Counted from the first letter of the stretch, positions 1 through 12,156 are shown. The stretch: DNA of 64,000 nt from Amborella trichopoda (GCF_000471905.2 NW_006499436.1:3492271-3556270); one strand, 5' to 3'. Notes: generated by a model from the sequence alone, not told the origin. Translations and numbers: made by a program.

Positions 1-61
1 GAAATTTATTGGAAAAATCGGTAGAAAAATTCATGAAATTTATTGGAAAAATCGGTAGAAA
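1..61. repeat. Two-copy 34-bp tandem repeat
   Basis: The window opens with a unit starting gaaatttattggaaaaatcg at position 1, repeated from position 35. The two copies are nearly identical over about 26 bases. More copies could lie to the left of the window edge. Confidence 0.8.
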
Positions 62-1650
62 TGATGGGTTTTGAGTTATAAAATGAGCAGTTCTTGATGT
101 TTTGATCGTGTGTCAATATTGGCTTTGATCCAAAAAGTTTTTGTGGATGTGAAAATTTGATGAAAAAGGATTGCAAATGGGGAAGAGTCCACAGGTTTCC
201 AACTTGAAAAAAAAAAAAAGGAAACAAACAGCATAGTTCTTTTCTTAGACTCGCTCGAGTCCCCATTTTCTTCTTGTTCTTACCAGTCCTGATCTTACTC
301 GGGGCGGTTTCAAGTCATATCAGCAAGTTTTAGAACACAGAGAAGAATGTGAGAAACTTTTGTAATCCAGTCCTGTATGCTATTGTTTTATGAAGTTCCT
401 ATTATGCTTGCCGATGCTTTGGAGTTTACGATGGAAATTATTTAATTTTACAGGTCTTGTACCATGATCTGAGAGGCCGATCACAATCAAATTGGCGCTT
501 GACTCATCCTCTACTCGAGATGGATTAAAATTTCCCAAGTCATGATATCAAGGAATCAAGTATTTATAACTTCTCACTATGGTTTGACTAAGAAACCAAA
601 CTGTTCGCCACTCCTCGGTTCTTTCTTCTTGCTTGTGGATTCCAAAACATGAGCAGCAATTATTTTTGGATATAGTTTCTCCTTTAATTGTATTTAAAAT
701 AACATCTCTAAAAAAACCTGTACAAATGTATTATTTATTAGTGTTAAATGAGAAAAACTGCTCATAGATCGAGTGGAATTTATGGCTAATTAGATAGTGA
801 AACTCAGGACTTCTTTTATGATCGATGTGTATTTGCAAGAGTAATTTCCCTCTCTTGTGCACGATATTCAGACAGTTATGTAAATATATCAGGGAAAAAT
901 TAGCCAATTGTGGCTTTTCCCTTTTTTTCCAATATCATTCCTCAGATGGATTTTTCTGTCTTTTTTTTTATGACATTCTTAAGACAATTGACACTGAATT
1001 GTACCAGAAGAAAGGATGTTTATTTGCCTTTTGAATATGCTGATTTTTCTAGGCATTTGTTGCCTTTATGAAACCAGTATTTAGGGAACTTGGTTGTTGC
1101 CTTTATGAAACCAGTATTTAGGGAACTTGGTAATTCGCTTGGGAAGCATGGTTGTCAAAGGTCAAAAAAAAAAAAAGGTAAGTCGGTGGGGATTTGGGTC
1201 TCTACTTTTGGTGAGAATGGAGTAAGAGATTTCATCATAGGACTCGTTTGTATTACGCCAAGGTGCTCCAGTCCATTCTCAACATGGGTGCCAAAGTAGG
1301 GCCGTGTCTTATATTGCTTTTACCCGTGGACCTTTGGACATTGAACTATTTGGTTACAATTTTAAAATAGACAGACGTTAAATAACCAAATAATTAATCT
1401 TGACACACAAGATCAACGTGGTAGTTTGGGAAAATTTCCCCAACTATCCAATTGTTTGTTTGGAACAAAGAGAATTTCTTACTTAGGCTTCATGAAAACA
1501 AAGCAAAACTTTCGCGAATTTTGTTCGGAAAGCCGTTCTAAAATAAATTTCATAAATTGACTATAAAATTTGAAGTTAAAAAAATGATACAGGTCTTGTA
1601 AATCCATGAACACTTATTTTTAAGGTAAAATAGACAATTTAGATAATTTG
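62..1650. other. Non-coding DNA, no recognisable gene
   Basis: AT-rich sequence with short open frames of at most about 70 codons and no recognisable protein. A possible 3' splice site follows a T-rich stretch near 455, so this could be the non-coding end of a gene to the left, but nothing confirms it. The only clear structure is the 37-bp duplication at 1057-1130. Confidence 0.5.
1057..1130. repeat. Perfect 37-bp tandem duplication
   Basis: A 37-base unit beginning ttgttgcctttatgaaacca occurs at 1057-1093 and again at 1094-1130 with no visible mismatch, so the duplication is recent. It lies in an open frame of 69 codons (1090-1299) that I do not recognise as a protein. Confidence 0.9.
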
Positions 1651-1651
1651 T

Positions 1652-2056
1652 TAGGGGTGTGGTTTCTAGAAAGTCGCAACCTTAAACAATCCAATTAAGG
1701 TGCACTTCCAAATTTTATCATAACATGTAATTTTGATGAAAAACATTCTTAGGATTATCTCAAAATCTATTTTCATATTTAATTATAAAAGTTTAAACTC
1801 CAAAAATGGTTAAAATCAAGTAGATCTATAAACATAAAATTTTTGAAAATGGACGGTCTAGGTAATGTATTGCAAGATGCATTATTTTTGGGACTCAAAA
1901 TATTTCTTCTTTTTTTTTTTCATATTCATACATCTCGATGTTGAGATGATCAATTAGAACTTTTTTTAACATTAAAATAACCTTTTGTGACGGATTTTTG
2001 AGGAGCACATGTAATTATACATTTTAAGGTTGCAACCTTAAATAAACTTTTTCCAT
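1652..2056 (+). mobile_element. MITE family A, copy 1
   Basis: About 400 bp, starting near ggtgtggtttctagaaagtc and ending around aaggttgcaaccttaaataa. The same internal landmarks recur in order in other copies: a block like gtttaaactccaaaaatggt, a block like gtattgcaagatgcattatt, and a block like catacatctcgatgttgaga. No coding capacity is visible. The sub-terminal aaggttgcaacctt is itself palindromic. It lies directly before copy 2 in the same orientation. Confidence 0.75.
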
Positions 2057-2063
2057 TTTGTTA

Positions 2064-2465
2064 TAGGGTGTGGTTTCTACAAGGTTACAACCTTAAACAA
2101 TCCAATTAAGGGGTACCTCCAAATTTTATCATAATAGGTAATTGTAGTGTGAAAAATTCTTAGGATTATTGAAAAATCTATTTTTGTATCTAACTGTAAA
2201 ATTTTAAACTCCAAAAATGGTTAAAATCAGGTAGATCTTTAAAACATACGAAAATCTTGAAGAAGGTCTAGATAATGTATTGCAAGATGGCACCATTTGT
2301 GGGACTCAAAATCTTTTTTTTTTTCTTTGCATATTCATACATCTCGATGTCAAAATGATCAATTACAAGGTTTTTCAACATTAAAACAATATTTTCCTAT
2401 GGATTTTTAAGGTGCATCTTTTATTCTACATTTTAAGGTTACAACTTTATATAAACTTTTTCCTT
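2064..2465 (+). mobile_element. MITE family A, copy 2
   Basis: Head-to-tail with copy 1 and alignable with it by eye over its whole length, from ggtgtggtttctacaaggtt to aaggttacaactttatataa. Differences are scattered substitutions and small indels. The pair arose either by tandem duplication or by insertion of one copy beside the other. Confidence 0.75.
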
Positions 2466-2640
2466 TATTATAATATATATTTTTTAGGGCTTGAAATCTT
2501 TCTCTATTTTTTTTTTACAACTTCGTGATTAAGATCGAGGTGATCTATTTGAAGGTTTTTCAATGTCAGAACTGCTATTTTAAGTGGGTTTTGAGGTGGG
2601 GCTTTACTTATACAACCTTATCAAAACATTTTCATTAGTT
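2466..2640 (+). mobile_element. Partial MITE family A remnant
   Basis: A third, shortened stretch keeps the block around gggcttgaaatctttctcta, an acaacttcgtgattaagatc stretch resembling the catacatctcgatg block, and the closing part with accttatcaaaaca. It lacks the 5' half of family A. The assignment rests on order of landmarks only. Confidence 0.5.
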
Positions 2641-3897
2641 TAATTGTCATCTTGCTTTCGTTTACGGGTAAAATATATCTTTCTACTTCATGATTCATGG
2701 ATACAAGTAATTTGTCACTTGTTTTTGCTTTTGTAATATACGAGGTTGCCCACACATACTCGTGCATCAAGCCAGTAATGTGTCGACCAGTGTTCAAACT
2801 TGCGGATTTGGGCACCTAGGCATTTTGAGTGCTTTGGCGCCCATTTTGAGTGCTTGGGCGTCCACTCAAAAGATAGGGTGACCTCACCAAAATTGAACCC
2901 CCTCGCCCCAAACATAAAAAACAGCGAAGTTAATAGGCCATAGTTTTAAGCTTTTGAGAGTTTTTAAGGCAATTTTAGAGCCACAAACTCTTTGTTAAAC
3001 AAACAAAAATGTAATACTACAACCACATAACAGATTTACCAATACAAGTGTCAAGGAGATTGCAACTTGTAAGACATTAAAATGCTTGAAATTCCAAATA
3101 TAATTGCAGGAAACTAGAAGTCTAGACTAGAAACGATACACAAAGTCAACTTGAAAAAATAAACAAATAAATATATCAAGTCATCAACCAAACATGTAAA
3201 TATATCGTAAAAAAATAAAAAATAAAATAAAATAAATAAAAAAAGGTAAAAAAAAACACATGATTTGCAACATAATATGTTGTAGCAAAATAAAATCAAA
3301 ATCCTCTTTCAAATATGATAATACTTTAAAAATATCAAAATCATATCGATGTCGGTGTAAATTTCGTCTATTGGGTTACCAAAAGTCTTCAAAATCAACT
3401 ACTAGAAGTTCTAAATCTACTCACGAACTACTGCTTTTGTTTTGGAAAGAAATTACATGAATCAAAATTTTATCGATTTTTTGATAAATCACAAAAGAAT
3501 AATTTTTTGAGGAGTTTTTCCCACCTTAAAAATCACAGTTTTTGTTTTTCGGGTTTAGAATACCCCCAAAACCCTCTTCCCCCTCTTTTTTTTCCCGAGG
3601 GGGGGGGGGGGGGTCTGGGGTCTCGTTGAGGGTTTTTTCACCCATCCACAAAATGTCAATGGCTGGCACGTAGGCGGCGCTTTGCCCGCCTTGACGAGCG
3701 CTCAGAGACAGGCCGCATAATTCCACCGCCCAAAAAATTTGAAAATGACTTTGGATTTACAATGTTTACTTGCTGCGAATTTCTCTACTCTTACTCCTCG
3801 TAAAATAGCTAACAAGTCCACATAAAGTTAATTGACTCCCGCTAGTTTCAAAGAACTTCATATGAAGAAAATATGAACCGTGTGAAATTCTCCATGA
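2641..3897. other. Non-coding DNA, no recognisable gene
   Basis: No family-level protein similarity is visible on either strand. It contains A/T-rich simple stretches near 3205-3250 and a run of 13 or more G around 3600. The short open frames here (2621-2915 minus, 3526-3726 minus) are low complexity and judged spurious. Confidence 0.5.
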
Positions 3898-3905
3898 GGT
3901 CAAAT

Positions 3906-4078
3906 TAGGGGTGGCAGCAGGCCGAATGGCCCGGCCCAGTAAAAGTAGGGCCTGGGCCAGGCCCGGTCCAGTCCTTTTTTTTCTTTATTTCTTTTGGTGG
4001 TAGATTTTACATGGCCTGGCCCTCAAGGGAATAGGACTGGGCTAGCGCTGGCCCAGGTCCAGCCTATTGCCAGCCCTA
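3906..4078. mobile_element. hAT-type MITE family D, copy 1, with target-site duplication
   Basis: A 173-bp G+C-rich element with ends taggggtggc and gccagcccta, which are imperfect inverted complements. It is flanked by a perfect 8-bp direct repeat, ggtcaaat, at 3898-3905 and 4079-4086. An 8-bp duplication with such ends is the signature of non-autonomous hAT elements. The interior is rich in ggcccgg/ccgggcc-like words, as in the other family D copies. Confidence 0.85.
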
Positions 4079-4400
4079 GGTCAAATGTTATCCTGAAATT
4101 ATTTATAGAATCTGTGCCCGCCACTGGCTTTTTATATTATTCAACCATTGATTCTACCTCCCAAGAAATGGGTGGTACTTCGGATTCCAAAATTTGATTT
4201 TGGTCATCGACAATGTTGAGTGAATGACTAAAAAAACAAGTGATTGAAAGATGTCATGATGTGGCACCCTTACCCCGACTGATTATGTTTTGAGCCCGTT
4301 CTTTAGTTCACATAGAATTATTGAGATCTCATGTAAGGTACTAGGTAAAGAAGTTAATCATAGCTTATCAATATTAAAAAGTTTAGAATTGATTCTTCCT

Positions 4401-4480
4401 GGGTCGATGCCCAAGCGGTCAAAGGGTATGGACTATAAATTTGTCGGCTATATGTCTACGCTGGTTTAAATCCTAGCCCA
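4401..4480 (+). pseudogene. Decayed plastid-type tRNA-Tyr
   Basis: The 80-nt stretch starts gggtcgatgcccaagcggtc and continues with a long variable arm region (ctatatgtctacgctggttt) characteristic of plastid trnY-GUA, then ends in ccca. The expected GTA anticodon reads ATA here (gactataaat), and a few bases are missing near the 3' acceptor stem, so the cloverleaf is broken. This points to nuclear insertion of plastid DNA followed by mutation. It is bracketed by an inverted repeat (ttcttcctgg near 4393 and ccaggaaga near 4493). Recognition is from memory of the plastid tRNA. Confidence 0.75.
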
Positions 4481-4683
4481 AGAATTACCGACCAGGAAGA
4501 TAGAACCAATTCCTCTTTGAAAAATACATGATCTGGAGGAAGAAAGAACCAATCCTTTTTTACTCTATTTTTTCCACATATGATATTTTTAACAACCAGG
4601 ATTCATCTAAGACAAAGAATAATGTTAGGAAATGTTTCCAAAGTTTCCTTTTCTTTCTAGGCAGAGAACAAAGCCACACTGGC

Positions 4684-4689
4684 TTTATT
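4684..4689 (-). terminator. Candidate polyadenylation signal of the MAP65 gene
   Basis: tttatt on the plus strand reads AATAAA on the minus strand, about 140 nt past the MAP65 stop codon at 4828-4830. The distance fits a short plant 3' UTR. No transcript evidence is available. Confidence 0.45.
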
Positions 4690-4827
4690 ATAATACAAAA
4701 ATTACAAACTCTGGCATAGCAAACTGCCAAGTAAATAACCTTCTTTCACATATTTCATGAGAAACTTACCACTAACTTGTGCTCCTAGAAAGGGAACTGA
4801 ATTCTCAATGGGAGGCTTCCGGGCCAT

Positions 4828-7800
4828 CTAATGTTCTCCAAAGGAAGGAGACAATGGGGCTGAGCTTGTTGGAGAGACCTGAGTACAACCATCATCTCTG
4901 ATATGAGAGATGTAAAGTGAGTTTAAGAGCTTCTTTGGCCTGTTGGTCTTCTTAACTTCCTTGATGAAGGAGATGCCTTGAGTTGCAGAGGTGATGCCAT
5001 TTGAGCCCAACTGTTGAATTCCCATGGATAGCCGCCTGTTTAGTGGTGTGGCAGCCCCAAAACTCCCATTTATGCTTCTGTTTGAGAGGCGTCGAGCACT
5101 TGTGCTTGGCCTTGTGCTGAACATATTCTCTTGTTCGACTGCTGCAACTGCCTGAGCTTGTAGTCTCTTCTTTTCCTGCAAATATGGAAAAACCATCCAT
5201 CTGACTAGAAAGCAAACCTAATCACTAAAATTACAACTAAAATTAGTACTTATAGCTTCAAATTTGGGTGCTCATTGATGTCTTAGCGGGGAATCCAAGA
5301 ATGTCAAATTTTGGACAAGTTATTCAATATTTAGAATTCAAGAAAATTTCAGTCCTAATGCTTCTGTGTCAATGCTCAAAATCTCACTTTGGCTACATAT
5401 GGTTTTGATAGAATGGTCATTGGAGATATTACCTGTACACCTCCCTTTCCTAGCACCCAAATAGGAAAGGAAGGGACGCAGAGTGGTAGTCCCACACATT
5501 CCTACCCTCTAGTGCAAATCAATAATGGGTCTGTATTATATAATCCTCATGACCACATGGAAATGTGGTTGTATGGATCACCAATGTCTTATCTATTGGT
5601 TTGACGGTGATGGAGGCAAGTGGGACCCACCATTCAAGTCACTTCATGTTCTGGTGAGTCCCCCTGCTGTTCCATCACCATCCAAACCATCGATTGGAGG
5701 CTCATGATTAGTAGGACTACGATATATTTCCCATAAGTCATAGAGAATAATAAGTTGATAACTAGCCAGTTTTCAAGGATAAAGTGCAAGAGTATTTCCT
5801 TGAGTCAGTGTGTGATTTTTATAGGCCAGTATAGGATATTTGGTTATCCGAATTTCCCAAGTTAAACAATATTTTGTAAAGAAGAGAATCATGGAATGCG
5901 TTAATTCACCCTTTGCCTCTGTTTCTCCTCTTCCTTTTCTTGTCTTGACAAATTGTACTCATCTAGCATGGCCAGCAAGGGTACCTGCACAAACATCTAG
6001 CACACAATATCAGTTCTATGTCATAACTAGCATTTGGAAAAGATTATGGCACTTAAATAGTAATTATTTGAGGGATACTTAAATGTCTGTCTGTGTGTGT
6101 GAGTGAGTGAGTGAATGTGAGAGAGAGCCGGTTAAAGAGTATATCGCAATTGTTATTTTGCTATTTATGAAATAGAAAGGGAATGTCTCTCACATCATCA
6201 TACAAAAATACTTTCTTCCTTTCATGCTCCCACTGTTTAGTCTTCGCTATCAGCAGATCAACCAGAGCTGCATTCGCATCACAAACAATCAGTCCTCCAA
6301 CCCATTGACAATTCCCTTCTAACATGCCATATGCTTACCAGGAATTTTGTTAACCATGATCCTAGCACGCTCCGCACGCTTCAAATTCTTATGGGCTCCT
6401 CTGCTGACCGAGTACCTGTTCTCATCCTGCAATTATCATCAAAGACATGAAATAAGGCCAATGATCGCCCTGTCTTGGAATGCCTATCTCTCTGTATCCG
6501 AGGATGGGGATGGTGGTGTATCTGAAAAAATTGATAGGTCAGAAAACCAACTCTATTATATTCTTCCAACCAACGTTCTTCTTTGGAGGAACTCATCCAC
6601 TTTTCCACCTTCTCCATTATATCATTTCTACTTAATGCCTCTTCTCTAGCTTTAGCTATCTGTTCATCCATACTTGCAAGGAGATCAGCATGATCGATTG
6701 CACCTTTATCATACACAAAAATTTCAGGAAGGGAGTATGGTTCAGAGTTCATAAGGAACGCAAGTTTATCAAATATCCATAATTAAAAAGTTCATAAAAA
6801 ATACCAGAGTTTATTAGGTTCATTAAATTATCAATTTCTGATTGAGAGGGTATCTCCATGTGAGTTCTCCTGCAAATATCATCGAGCTCGTTCTGTTTCT
6901 TAAGGAAAAGCTCTTTCATTTTACTTGCTTTTAGCTGGTCCAATCTCTTCACTTCAGTCTCAACCTTCAAAAATTCACACAATTGAGCTATGAAATCAAA
7001 CAATTTATTTTCTTCAAAGACAAGAACTTTTTTGATAGATATTGAATTAGAAAACCCATTAATGTTAACACCTGGTTAATAATATCAAGAGCAAGACTTC
7101 CAGGATTCGATATTTCTTCAGCAGAGACTGATACGTAGTTAGTGACATGAGCAAATAATCTCCGATCTTGGGGGGGTGTGTCCATCAGGTCCCATAAGTT
7201 TGTTAGTGCCTTTCCCAGTTTGTGAAGCTGCAAATTATCACCAACGAATTGGTCACAAGTTTTGTTTAGTTGTAAATATGCTACTATTCACTGGAATATG
7301 GGGGAAAAAAATAAAAAAAATTCATAGCACATTTCCATAAGTTAAATGAGTGGATGATGATGAGCAAAGAGTGAGGCCAGTCATTAGGATCATATTCAGT
7401 GGGTTTCAGTTTCTCTCCATAACAGTCCATTGTTACAATGGATGTTCATGATCTAATGGACTTTGGTTCTTCCATAGCTTAGACAAATATTATTGTTTCC
7501 CTTTCTTAATTCAGTTCACTTGTACAGATGTAGATGAAAACCCATATTCAAAATTATAACTATCTGCAACTATGTTATATAACTTCCTTTATCCTTTTTT
7601 GTTGAGTAATAACTACCCTATAGAAATTTTATCATCTTTCAGGGTTGATGTTTGTTGGTAACTTGAGGTCTAGTTAGTTATAAAAGTAACCTTGATTACA
7701 AGAACGAATGTGTTGGTATGAAAAGCACAAGTCTAGTCTCTGGTTAAAACTAAGGAGCCTAGCGTCTAGTTGGAAAGCATACAAAAAATATATATCACTT

Positions 7801-10800
7801 GAAATCCATCTTTTAGAAGTGTGGTTTCCATGAACCTTTGAGTTCAAGACCACCTGTCATCAAATAAGCATATAGGAAAAATGCAATAGGGCTATGTTCT
7901 TTTTAACCAATTTATCAAGAGGCGAAACTTGTTCATATATCTCCATCCCTTGAAAGTCATGGGAAACTCATCATCGAATCAAAGTTCTCAATGAAAACAT
8001 TGTTTTCACTTAAAGCGAGCCACTCCATTCTTCCTTCCAGATTTGCCACTGTATCTTCTCTAATGTCTGGCCAAAGTTATTTCCCTGAAATTTTTGAATG
8101 CAACACTTTGAATTTTGATAATAAATATAGTATCAAACATATCTAGATTTCAAGATGGTTGAATCTCTATCATTTGACTCATATTTTGGCCTTCAGAACT
8201 CCTTTAATTTTAAATTTTAAGTAGAAAAAAAATTCCATCACACTTAATTCTCTCACTAGAGGGTTAATAAGGGCTCCAGTGGATCAAGACCAACCATAAA
8301 CCAAGTAACAAGATGAGACCTTTTACCCACAGTTAGGAGATATCCAAACCAAAGTTTCATTGATTTAATCAGTTCTAGAATAGTTTACGAAAATTGTATT
8401 CTTGCACGAACAGTTTCACAAGAGACCCTTCAAAGAGAGGAAATCTATTGAAGAATAATCAGGAAGAATGAGAGGGAATCACAACTATTTCTCGCAATCC
8501 TATTTCATTTGATCTGTTGCTACTTTATTAATTTAAAACATAACCAGCTGTCTAGAAGTAATAATTTACCTAAATTTGATAAAGTCAAATTGCAAACTAA
8601 CCCAATCAGCTTGATAAACTACTAAGAAGTGAGATAAACCATCATTGCCAATATGCATTACCCCATGAAGTCAGGATCCAAATAATAGCGAATAAGGACT
8701 TGTGTACGTACTAAATGTATGTGCAAACTAAATAAATGAACACGGGTTTCCTACTTCCTGAATTACTGAAATGTGCATAAATAAAATACAAATATAAGAA
8801 TATACAAGCAGCAATGCAACTAAACATGTGCATGCATATACATATACGTATATATAAATAGTAGTAAATATACACAAGTGTTTAGGTGCATTTCAAGTCT
8901 CATTTCAAACACTTCTTTACTACATTTTTAATAAAGTGAAAATTTATCTAATTCCCACATCTCTTCGCCTACTTCTTTGCTTCTTTTTTAGTTCCGGATT
9001 CCTAATCTACTTCTATTGGTGGTGGTACCATTTCTTCCTCATGCAATTCAAGTTTTAGTTGTTCATTTTTCATGTATATTTGTTACCAATTTCTTTTTAG
9101 TTAAGGTTTCCTTTCTTTTATGCTTTCTTTTGTATGTTTCCTTTCCTATTCTGGAGTTTAAGGAGACTCGTTAACAAGTAGCAAGATGGAAAATAAACCT
9201 GGAAAGTCGTCCATCATGTTTCGCTGTTCATACTACTCATTCCTTTCAACCATCTTTAGAAATAAGTTACTAGCAATATTGAAACAGCTCATCATGCCTC
9301 ATTTAGTAAAGATGGAAAGGATGTCATCAACTTTATATGTAACTTAAATTCCAGATGTAACTATATTGAGCTTCTTTCTTGTTCATTGGTTTGGAATTTG
9401 TTGTATGATAAATGTTATGATAGCTTCTTTTTGTTGAGAAATATGCTGTTGTGGATTCTGCCTAACCTACCATGAGCTTCACCTGACAAAGAAGATGTAT
9501 AACATACTATTGGAAAATTTGCTGTAAAGTTTTGTCCAAAGCAAGATCTAAGGCAGGGGTGGCAACAGGTCGGGTTGGGTCAGGGTCTGGCCAAACCCGG
9601 ACTCGGACCCGTAAACAATTATGGGGCCCGGGCCCGGGCCCGGACCCAGACCCGGCCCCGGCCCAACCCGATTGGGCCCGACCAAAAAATTTGAAAATAT
9701 ATTTAAATATTATATTAATTTATACATGTATTATTTAAATATTATAACTACAAATATATAATTGTATTTAATTAAATATTATTCATGTATTAGTAAAATG
9801 TTATATAATAAATATTAACACTATTCAGGTCGGGTCTACATTTGGACCCGACCGCCGGGTCCAATTGTTTGACCCATACCCGGACACGGGTCAGGTTCAG
9901 GCGTCGGATCCTAGGGCCGGTCTGGGTCCATTGCTACCCCTAATCTTATGCTGCAAAGTAGGCTAGTAAAATTCAATATGACACTATTTTTCATAGAGTG
10001 GGGATGGTTGAAAATGGTATCTTCATGATAATTTGGCACAAAGATGCATTAGCATCTTTCAAATTGTAAATATGCTAATATTAGCAAATTGTAAATATGC
10101 TAATATTAGCAAATTGTAAATATGCTAATATTAGAGAAAAAAAAGAAAAACAAAGGAACGAGATAGTAGTTTTTATACGCAAACATAAAACATATCAAGA
10201 GGAAAAGAATAGTAAGGATTACTACCAAGGATACTCGGGGACAAATCATGTTCCCCTTATTGACAAACAGAAGAAGAGCAACCTACCCCTAAACAAGCCT
10301 AGCTGATGCATGGATCATATTGAACAATACAATTTACTCACATAATCAGAAGATAAAAAAAACGATATCAACACAAAAAGCGTGATGCATATTGCTCCAT
10401 TCAGCAGGTATAGGGGCCTCAATTAGAGGACGAATACCTCAACATTACCTTTTCCAAGCGGTTCTCCTTCTCCTTTTTGAGTGAATCCACAGTGCTGCTG
10501 AGACAGGCCAAAATGGTATCACTTATGTTCTTTGATTGCTCTCTCGAAGAGCCATCCAAGCTTGGATGGACCTCCAAAATGATCTTTGATGAGTCTATTC
10601 CCAAGGTAGCAGAGAGTTCGCACACACATCGAATGTACTCTTCAACTTTCTCAAGTCTATCGCTCTTATCACCCAAAACCCGCAATATACCACATAATAG
10701 CATGGAACAAGGGAACACACAAAAGAATATTATGAGGCAAGATTGCCTTGTTTTTGTGCAATAATTGAATCAATTTAAGATAAAATTCCCACAAAAGGAA

Positions 10801-12040
10801 AGTATGAAGCAAGATTATCCTGTTTTTTCTGATTTAAGAGAACAGTAACGTGTGAAATAAAAGTCTCCACCACGTAAGACGTTGAAGGAAATTTTTTTTG
10901 AGAGATTTTCTTGTTTCAGTTGGCTCTAAGAGAAAACATTGAGACAAAGATTTCTCAAATTACAAAATTTTGAATCTAGAATATCTTACATATGTCCCCT
11001 CTAAAAGAGGCCATTTGAAAAAAGATCACCTACAAAAAAATTTGAAGAAAGGTAATCCTGGTTTGCTTTGTGCATTCTAAAGGGGCCAATCGAAAGAAGA
11101 AACCCCCACATATTACAACTCGGGAAAGTTTATCATACAAAGGTTCTGTCTAAAACAACCCAGATCATTGCTTTTTACCTTTTCTTTGCGAAGCTGCTGA
11201 AGCTCAGATTGGTACTCCTCTAGCTTCTTGAGAGAGAGATCAGTCTCATCAAGAGAGAGATCTTGTGATGAAACTTTAGATGCAGGGTCCCCTGCAATTT
11301 CAGCTGAGATCTTCTGTATTTGGAGTTGGATGTCTTGAAATTGCTTAACTCTCTCTTCCTTGAGCTTTTGGAGTTCGCGAAGGGCAGGAGTGATTGAATT
11401 GAGCTGCTCTTTAAGTGTCCCACATATCTTCTCTGGCTGTGATCCATAGATGCAATAAAGATAAATTATTATTATTTTTTTATAAGAGTACTTAATTTTA
11501 TTGCTCAAAGGAAGATTACAATAAGCTTAAAGAAAAATAACATCAGAAACTATAAGAGATTGCATCGCAACTCCTCTCTTAGCAAGATAAGTTGTTTCTA
11601 TTATTAATAGGTGTGGGAGACAGAGAGAGTTAATTGAGGGAGTCCTTTCTCACCCTCCATGAGAAAGATCTTTCTCCTAGAGAGACAAGAAGATGGGTGA
11701 ATTGGGCTTGTGAATCCGCGAGCATTTGGTGCAGGCGCGCTCTGGATATGTTGGCATTGTCCACTTTCCTCTTGTAAACATCCAGGCATTCCTGTTCCAA
11801 TTCAAGAAGGACTTTGTCTCTCTCCAACTGGTCTTGCCCCACTTCATCCCATATTAGCTGTTTTAAAAATTTCAATTCTTAAACTCAAGACCAACCCAAA
11901 ATCAGAGAGAGAGAGAGTAATGAAAACAATGAAAACCCAATACGAATCCATGTTAAAACCTTCAATTCTTGAAGCAGGGATCCACAGGAGGACTCCAAGA
12001 GCATTGATTGGTTCCGCATCTTAGCTGAGGTTGCAAACAT
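4828..12040 (-). CDS. MAP65: 65-kDa microtubule-associated protein (MAP65/ASE1/PRC1 family), 11 exons
   Basis: Exons in transcript order: 12040-11960, 11857-11654, 11436-11179, 10664-10449, 7227-7072, 6964-6805, 6703-6552, 6426-6339, 6267-6194, 5984-5910, 5175-4828. All introns are GT-AG and all phases agree, giving 603 residues, inside the usual 550-700 range. MAP65 proteins dimerise and bundle antiparallel microtubules in cortical arrays, preprophase band, spindle and phragmoplast. The N-terminal part (1-95) carries [16 protein letters not shown] and [17 protein letters not shown]. Residues 96-253 are charged coiled coil. The microtubule-binding spectrin-like part, about 306-470, has [17 protein letters not shown] and [20 protein letters not shown]. 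The last ~115 residues are a Ser-rich basic tail with RRLS and two Ser-Pro sites, plausible kinase targets. The ATG at 12040 is chosen, but the in-frame ATG at 12019 is also possible. I cannot assign the MAP65 subgroup (1 to 9) with confidence. Confidence 0.93.
9554..9942. mobile_element. hAT-type MITE family D, copy 2
   Basis: About 389 bp, from caggggtggcaacagg to ttgctacccct a, with G+C-rich terminal parts full of gggcccggg-like words and an AT-rich core (9690-9820). Flanking octamers atctaagg and atcttatg match at 6 of 8 positions, a decayed hAT target duplication. It lies in a MAP65 intron. Confidence 0.75.
10060..10134. repeat. Three perfect copies of a 25-bp tandem repeat
   Basis: The unit caaattgtaaatatgctaat + attag occurs at 10060-10084, 10085-10109 and 10110-10134 without mismatch. 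It sits in MAP65 intron 4 and is a likely length-variable minisatellite. Confidence 0.92.
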
Positions 12041-12156
12041 GTTCAATGAAATGTGAGAGATGATATGATTTTGTTTCTGATCAAAAAGAAAGAATTCTTA
12101 CACAGGGTGGCAGGACAACAAAGGAATCCATTCCATGATGAGCTTTGGAGAGTTAG

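Larger units (their letters stand above)
7228..10448 (-). other. Large intron 4 of the MAP65 gene
   Basis: This 3.2-kb intron accounts for nearly half of the gene. It holds a family D hAT MITE (9554-9942) and a three-copy 25-bp tandem repeat (10060-10134). The remainder is AT-rich and shows nothing else I recognise. It starts with GTAATG after the exon ending at 10449 and ends in TTGCAG before 7227. Confidence 0.85.

Noticed and set aside
4401..4480. A functional tRNA-Tyr gene
   Set aside because: The anticodon and acceptor stem are damaged, and the sequence is plastid-like rather than an intron-bearing nuclear tRNA-Tyr.
9532..9738. Gly/Arg/Pro-rich frame in a MAP65 intron
   Set aside because: It is the G+C-rich end of a family D MITE, on the strand opposite to the gene, with no domain.
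10060..10134. CRISPR-like array
   Set aside because: The units are contiguous without spacers, and this is a plant nuclear intron.
10477..10764. Plus-strand 95-codon frame
   Set aside because: Antisense to MAP65 exon 4, which has the conserved sequence.
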